From: Haloarculaceae archaeon | GTDB taxonomy: Archaea > Halobacteriota > Halobacteria > Halobacteriales > Haloarculaceae | DNA length: 8,295 nucleotides | Assembly: GCA_028274885.1 (NCBI GenBank) | Contig: JAQCMX010000224.1 | Location: 1 to 8,295 of the forward strand | Direction of reading: 5' to 3' | Part shown: piece after piece, positions 4,869 through 8,295 of the stretch | How the letters are laid out: every line of letters starts with the position of its first letter | Position numbering within the stretch: position 1 is the first letter of the stretch | Notes under the pieces: generated by a model | What the model saw: the letters and a program-made list of their open reading frames with translations, nothing else | Told to the model about the DNA's origin: nothing | The model's database searches: none | Program-made: the position numbers and the translations under genes

Positions 4869-6779
4869 ATGCCTGACAGACGCGACGCTCCACCGACAGA
4901 CGAGGGCTGGTTCGTGATGCACGATTTCAGACGACTGGACTGGGACGCCTGGCGCAGTGCCACCGAACGCGAGCGCGAGCACGCCCTCTCGGAGGCTGTC
5001 GATCATCTCGAACGGACCCACGCAGTCGAGGACGCCGAGGAGGGCGGATCGGCACTCTACTCGATCCTGGGCCACAAGGCCGACGTGTTACTTCTGCACA
5101 TGCGACCCTCGACGGCCGACATCGGCGCGCTCGAGCGCCAGTTCGAGGGGACAGCCTTTGCGGAGTACACCGAACGTTCGAGTTCTTTTGTCTCCGTGAC
5201 CGAAGCCTCGGGCTACTCCGAACGGGCCCGGGACTACTTCGAGGGCGAACTCGACGAAGAGTCGGGGCTGGCCAACTACATCCAGACACGGCTGAAACCA
5301 TCGATTCCGGACGCAACACACGTCTGTTTTTACCCCATGGACAAGCGCCGCGACCCGGAACAGAACTGGTACGATCTTTCATTCGAGGAGCGGGCAGACC
5401 ACATGGATGCCCACGGCGACATCGGGCGCGACTACGGCGGCAAGGTCGTCCAGATGATCACCGGGGCAATCGCCATCGACGACCGGGAGTGGGGCGTGAC
5501 ACTGTGGGGCGACGACATCGTGGACATGAAAGACCTCCTCTACGAGATGCGCTTTGACCCGTCGACCTCGCAGTTCGCGGAGTTTGGCTCGTTTTACATT
5601 GGTCGGCGCTTCCCGCCGAGCGATCTGTCGGCACTGCTCGCCGGCCAGCAGGTCCCGACCGACGGCCAGCGGGACGAGGCCTCCGTCGAAGCCACCGATC
5701 CGGAGGGGACAACCCCGGATAGCGAGAAGGCGGCCCACGAGGGGTCGGCCCAGACCGGTAGCGGCGATGCAACCGCCGACGCAGGGGCACACGACGACCC
5801 GATCGAGACGTCCGAGGAGGAAAATCTCACGAGTCTGCTCGCCACAATCGGGCTACACGCGGGCGAGAACTACGAAACGGGCGATTTCGCGGTTGTGCTC
5901 TACTCGACGGCCGACGCACAGACGGTCGCAACGGCCGTCGATGATCTGCGCGGGAACTTCGAGCACTACGATTCCCACGTCGAGACGGTGGTCCGGGCAC
6001 ACGGCGGCCGGACGGCGGTCGTCAGCATCTGGGACTCCGAGCGCGCCGCCGACACCGCACACGGGTTCCTGACGGATCTACCGGGAACCACCGAAAGCGT
6101 CCGTGGGCCGCTCGACGGGGACGGCGAGACGACAACCGAACAACACAGTGGGGGCGAGGAGGAAACAGCCGACAAAGCCGGCGACAAGGATGCGGTCGAC
6201 GCCGCCGACATACGCGGCGAACTCGCTGACTTCGACATCTACGCCGGGCAACCCCACGGCGAGGACATCTACGCGCTCGTACTGTACTCGGATGCCGACC
6301 CTGAGACGCTACAGGACGAGGTCGACGACCTCTCGACGGCGTTTGACCGCTACGACACCCACGAGGGGACCAACATCTACACCGATAGTGACCGCGCCGC
6401 GGTCGTCAGCCTCTGGGAGACCCAGGACGCCGCCGACACCGCAAGTGGCTATCTGACCGACCTGCCAGACATCGTGGGGAGGGCCGACGACGGGGACGGG
6501 TTCTCGACGATGGGGATGTTCTACACGGTCAAACCCGAACACCGCGAGGACTTCGTCGAGAGGTTCGAGACTGTCGGTGGCATACTCGCCGAGATGGACG
6601 GCCACCGTGAGTCGGGCCTGCTGGTCAACACTGAAAACGAAAACGACATGTTCATTTCAAGCCACTGGGACGATAAGGAGGATGCGATGGCCTTCTTTGC
6701 CTCCGAGGAGTTTGGCGAAACCGTCGACTGGGGGCGTGACGTCCTGGCAGACAAGCCCCGACACGTCTTCCTGGCGTGA
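4869..6779 (+). CDS. pitA: PitA/HemQ-like heme protein: Cld-family domain, duplicated module, ABM domain
   Basis: A 636-residue acidic cytoplasmic protein. Residues about 12-255 are a chlorite dismutase/HemQ-family domain. It keeps Y155 and K159 (FYPMDKRR), the proximal heme ligand H182 (AHGDIGRDYGGKVVQ) and, 13 residues later, Q195 in the distal position. Gln there marks coproheme decarboxylases (HemQ/ChdC); chlorite-degrading enzymes have Arg. An acidic linker (256-317) is followed by two similar modules (318-406 and 447-536). Both carry VLYSxAD, VDDL, YDxH, AVVSxW, AADTAxG and LTDLP. A C-terminal antibiotic-biosynthesis-monooxygenase-like domain spans about 547-636. Haloarchaeal PitA proteins are known Cld-ABM fusions; the one from Haloferax has a His-rich linker, which is absent here. 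A heme-binding role is likely; coproheme decarboxylation is inferred from the residues, and oxidative-stress or heme-breakdown roles are alternatives. The gene has its own promoter region. Confidence 0.88.
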   Translation: MPDRRDAPPTDEGWFVMHDFRRLDWDAWRSATEREREHALSEAVDHLERTHAVEDAEEGGSALYSILGHKADVLLLHMRPSTADIGALERQFEGTAFAEYTERSSSFVSVTEASGYSERARDYFEGELDEESGLANYIQTRLKPSIPDATHVCFYPMDKRRDPEQNWYDLSFEERADHMDAHGDIGRDYGGKVVQMITGAIAIDDREWGVTLWGDDIVDMKDLLYEMRFDPSTSQFAEFGSFYIGRRFPPSDLSALLAGQQVPTDGQRDEASVEATDPEGTTPDSEKAAHEGSAQTGSGDATADAGAHDDPIETSEEENLTSLLATIGLHAGENYETGDFAVVLYSTADAQTVATAVDDLRGNFEHYDSHVETVVRAHGGRTAVVSIWDSERAADTAHGFLTDLPGTTESVRGPLDGDGETTTEQHSGGEEETADKAGDKDAVDAADIRGELADFDIYAGQPHGEDIYALVLYSDADPETLQDEVDDLSTAFDRYDTHEGTNIYTDSDRAAVVSLWETQDAADTASGYLTDLPDIVGRADDGDGFSTMGMFYTVKPEHREDFVERFETVGGILAEMDGHRESGLLVNTENENDMFISSHWDDKEDAMAFFASEEFGETVDWGRDVLADKPRHVFLA

Positions 6780-6794
6780 TACTCGCCGCGGGGC

Positions 6795-6810
6795 ACAGCG
6801 GGCCTTTTCT
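6795..6810 (+). terminator. Possible T-rich terminator after the heme-protein gene
   Basis: About 25 bases after the stop codon, a GC-rich stretch leads into CCTTTTCT (6803-6810). A short T tract soon after a stop fits archaeal termination, but it has only four T in a row and no convincing hairpin in front. Confidence 0.3.
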
Positions 6811-6860
6811 ATCCAACTGAATCGGGGCGTAGCCCACCCCTGTGTGTGCGGTCAAGCGGA

Positions 6861-6882
6861 CCCGGCCCCCTGGCTGGCCGGG
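6861..6882. repeat. GC-rich 7-bp inverted repeat upstream of the thrS TATA box
   Basis: CCCGGCC (6861-6867) and GGCCGGG (6876-6882) pair perfectly around an eight-base loop. The stem ends 16 bases before the TATA-like box. It may be a terminator stem for the upstream transcript (a T-rich stretch follows at 6898-6906, rather far) or an upstream binding site for a regulator. Confidence 0.45.
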
Positions 6883-6898
6883 AGTCGACCTCGCAAGT

Positions 6899-6907
6899 CT
6901 TTTATTT
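6899..6907 (+). promoter_or_regulatory. TATA box of thrS
   Basis: CTTTTATTTA (6898-6907) is the best plus-strand TATA-like element in the window and is preceded by a GCAAG that could be part of a BRE. Normal spacing predicts transcription starting near 6930-6932, which gives thrS a 5' leader of about 105 bases rather than a leaderless message. The predicted start coincides with an ATG at 6932. Confidence 0.55.
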
Positions 6908-6931
6908 ACACCCATACTTCCATCAGGCACG

Positions 6932-6973
6932 ATGGCAGGTGTCTACTTTACAGGCCGGGCTCACGCCCGTTAA
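6932..6973 (+). CDS. Possible 13-residue leader peptide upstream of thrS
   Basis: ATG at 6932 opens a short frame encoding MAGVYFTGRAHAR and ending in TAA at 6971-6973, 63 bases before the thrS ATG and in the same reading frame. The predicted transcript start from the TATA box falls at or next to this ATG, so a leaderless ribosome would probably initiate here. It has only one threonine codon, so it does not look like a classical threonine attenuator. Its last codons overlap the hairpin at 6956-6969, so translation would melt that stem. Chance occurrence cannot be excluded for so short a frame. Confidence 0.3.
   Translation: MAGVYFTGRAHAR
6956..6969 (+). repeat. Short hairpin in the thrS leader (first)
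   Basis: CGGGC (6956-6960) and GCCCG (6965-6969) pair perfectly around the tetraloop TCAC. The hairpin lies inside the possible leader ORF and ends two bases before its stop codon. Confidence 0.45.
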
Positions 6974-6997
6974 CACTCACCGCCACTCGTCCTCGCC

Positions 6998-7015
6998 GCA
7001 GTTGGTTCGAACTGC
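6998..7015 (+). promoter_or_regulatory. Hairpin in the thrS leader with a Thr-anticodon-like loop
   Basis: GCAGTT (6998-7003) and AACTGC (7010-7015) are perfect reverse complements around GGTTCG. With the inner T-A pair open, the loop reads TGGTTCGA. In it U-GGU matches U33 plus the GGU anticodon of tRNA-Thr. In E. coli, ThrRS represses its own mRNA by binding leader hairpins that mimic the tRNA-Thr anticodon arm. The same could apply here because the enzyme is bacterial-type, but this is inference from one short match. The hairpin ends 21 bases before the thrS start. Confidence 0.3.
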
Positions 7016-7036
7016 ATACCGCACACTCAGACAGCC

Positions 7037-8295
7037 ATGGCACAACAGGAATCAGATCAGATAGAGGTGGTACTGCCGGACGGCTCGACGCTTTCAGTCC
7101 CGCAAGGGTCGTCCATCGAAGAGATTGCCTACGAGATCGGTCCAGGACTCGGCGACGACACGGTCGGGGGCCGCATCGACGGGGAGGATGTCGGCAAGGA
7201 AGTGCCCGTCCACGAGGACGGTGCCGACGTCGAGATCATCACGGCCGACAGCGACGAGTACCTGCAGGTGCTGCGCCACACCGCGGCCCACTGTCTCGCA
7301 CAGGCCGTCGAACGGCGCTACGACGATGTCGATCTGGCGATTGGACCACCGATCGACGACGGATTTTACTACGACTTCGACGGGCTGGACGTGGACGAGG
7401 ACAGTCTCGACGGGATCCGCGAAGAGATGGAGACAATCGTCGAGGAGGACTACGAGGTGGAGTTCGAGGAGGTCCCGATCGAGGAGGCCCGCGACCGCCT
7501 CGAGGGGCAGCCGTACAAGCTCGAACTCCTCGAGGAGTTCGCCGAGGATGCGGAGACGGTCACCTTCTACAGCCAGGGGGAGTTCGAGGATCTCTGCAAG
7601 GGTCCACACGTCGAGTCGACCGGCGAGATCGCGGCTCTGGACCTGCGGGAGATCGCGGGTGCGTACTGGCGCGGCGACGAGGAAAACGCAATGTTGACCC
7701 GTATCTACGGGACAGCCTTCGAGTCAGCGGACGATCTCGAGGCCTACCGGGAGCGACTCCGCGAGGCCGAAAAGCGGGACCACCGCCGTATCGGCGCGGA
7801 GATGGACCTCTTTTCGGTCCCGGGACACTCCCCCGGCTGCGTGCACTTTCATCCCGACGGTATGACAGTCCGGCGAGAACTCGAGGAGTACATCCGAGAC
7901 AAAAACGACGAACTCGGCTACGACGAGGTCTGGACGCCCGAACTCAACAAGGCCGAACTCTGGAAGCCGACGGGCCACTACGAGAACTTCACCGAACAGG
8001 GCGAGATGTTCAACTGGGACCAGGACGACACCGAGTACGGCCTCAAGCCGATGAACTGCGCGAACCACGCGCACCTGTATGGCCGGGAGACGCGGTCGTA
8101 CCGGGACCTGCCGGTTCGGCTCTCGGAGTTTGGGACCTGCTATCGTAACGAGCAATCCGGTGAACTCTCCGGGATGCTCCGGGTGCGCGGGTTCACCCAG
8201 GACGACGGACACGCCTTCATCCGCCCGGACCAGATCGAGGGAGAGATCGTTGCGACTCTCGATGCGATCGAGGACGTCCTCGGACAGTTCGATCT
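7037..8295 (+). CDS. thrS: Threonyl-tRNA synthetase, bacterial type (3' end outside window)
   Basis: 419 codons are present and the frame is still open at the right edge. This cytoplasmic class II enzyme charges tRNA-Thr with threonine. Residues about 8-70 form a TGS domain (VVLPDGSTLSVPQGSSIEEIA). About 75-235 is the bacterial N2 editing domain that removes mischarged serine, with H81/H85 (HTAAH) and C187/H191 (DLCKGPH). The catalytic core begins near 255: motif 1 starts at H272-P273, and motif 2 includes Y369-R370-N371-E372. The zinc ligands C341 (LKPMNC) and H392 (QDDGH) are present. The third ligand, motif 3 and the anticodon-binding domain lie beyond the window. Many archaea instead have a ThrRS with an unrelated D-Tyr-deacylase-like editing domain. 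The ATG at 7037 is the only in-frame ATG, GTG or TTG after the TAA at 6971. No Shine-Dalgarno is evident. Confidence 0.95.
   Translation, partial: MAQQESDQIEVVLPDGSTLSVPQGSSIEEIAYEIGPGLGDDTVGGRIDGEDVGKEVPVHEDGADVEIITADSDEYLQVLRHTAAHCLAQAVERRYDDVDLAIGPPIDDGFYYDFDGLDVDEDSLDGIREEMETIVEEDYEVEFEEVPIEEARDRLEGQPYKLELLEEFAEDAETVTFYSQGEFEDLCKGPHVESTGEIAALDLREIAGAYWRGDEENAMLTRIYGTAFESADDLEAYRERLREAEKRDHRRIGAEMDLFSVPGHSPGCVHFHPDGMTVRRELEEYIRDKNDELGYDEVWTPELNKAELWKPTGHYENFTEQGEMFNWDQDDTEYGLKPMNCANHAHLYGRETRSYRDLPVRLSEFGTCYRNEQSGELSGMLRVRGFTQDDGHAFIRPDQIEGEIVATLDAIEDVLGQFD

Larger units (their letters stand above)
6780..7036. other. Intergenic region between heme protein and thrS
   Basis: These 257 bases hold no ordinary gene. 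In order they contain: a weak T tract (6803-6810); a small tight hairpin GGGC-GTA-GCCC (6825-6835); a strong 7-bp hairpin (6861-6882); a TATA-like box (6899-6907); a possible 13-codon leader ORF (6932-6973) with a hairpin inside; and a further hairpin (6998-7015) just before thrS. Compared with the compact gaps elsewhere in the window, this looks like a regulatory leader. Confidence 0.6.

Noticed and set aside
3455..4963. 502-codon minus-strand frame opposite the M50 protease
   Set aside because: Its product is dominated by Ser, Arg, Thr and Pro, as expected from the complement of a GC-rich gene. The plus-strand protein has clear catalytic motifs.
6825..6835. Tight hairpin GGGC-GTA-GCCC
   Set aside because: Only four pairs with a three-base loop, expected by chance in GC-rich intergenic DNA.
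7001..7020. GGTTCGAACTGC resembling the T-loop of a tRNA
   Set aside because: The G53-C61 pair expected next to the T-loop is missing, and no D arm, anticodon arm or acceptor stem can be fitted around it. It is better explained as the hairpin at 6998-7015.
6577..8148. 523-codon plus-strand frame running from the heme-protein gene into thrS
   Set aside because: It is out of frame with both real genes and Arg/Gly-rich, and the thrS frame carries all class II synthetase motifs over the same bases.

Overview
The window comes from a haloarchaeon (class Halobacteria; genus not resolvable by eye). Its coding DNA is GC-rich and its proteins are strongly acidic (Asp/Glu-rich, few Lys). Starts are ATG with no clear Shine-Dalgarno, and several genes have a TATA-like element about 25-29 bases before the ATG, as expected for leaderless haloarchaeal transcripts. 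Six protein genes are supported. I see no rRNA, tRNA, CRISPR array, insertion sequence or integrase.

Layout. At the left edge a small winged-helix-type protein of the haloarchaeal DUF7123 kind is on the minus strand (40-282). A 358-base intergenic stretch follows (283-640). It is AT-rich (about 39% GC by hand count over 361-510) and holds two good inverted repeats (472-502 and 514-557). Then come, all on the plus strand: UMP kinase pyrH (641-1321); class I lysyl-tRNA synthetase lysS (1318-2958, ATGA overlap with pyrH); a multi-pass site-2-type M50 metalloprotease with PDZ-like modules (3051-4820); a large PitA/HemQ-like heme protein (4869-6779); and a bacterial-type threonyl-tRNA synthetase thrS, cut by the right edge (7037-8295+).

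How the genes relate. pyrH and lysS are almost certainly co-transcribed and translationally coupled (nucleotide supply plus tRNA charging). The protease follows after 92 bases and may be a continuation or have its own weak promoter. The heme protein has its own promoter region, marked by a perfect 7-bp inverted repeat (4827-4849) that overlaps the TATA-like element. thrS is preceded by a 257-base non-coding stretch with a strong hairpin, a good TATA-like box, a possible 13-codon leader ORF beginning where a leaderless transcript would start, and two further hairpins.

Most of the window is ordinary housekeeping sequence. The points most worth a second look are: (1) the structured AT-rich intergenic island before pyrH; (2) the heme protein, which keeps the complete coproheme-decarboxylase residue set yet carries a tandem-duplicated middle module and a C-terminal monooxygenase-like domain; and (3) the thrS leader, where a hairpin loop shows the UGGU of a tRNA-Thr anticodon loop. 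I found no clear evidence for a wholly new system such as a defence island or mobile element. The regulatory proposals are inferences from sequence inspection only.
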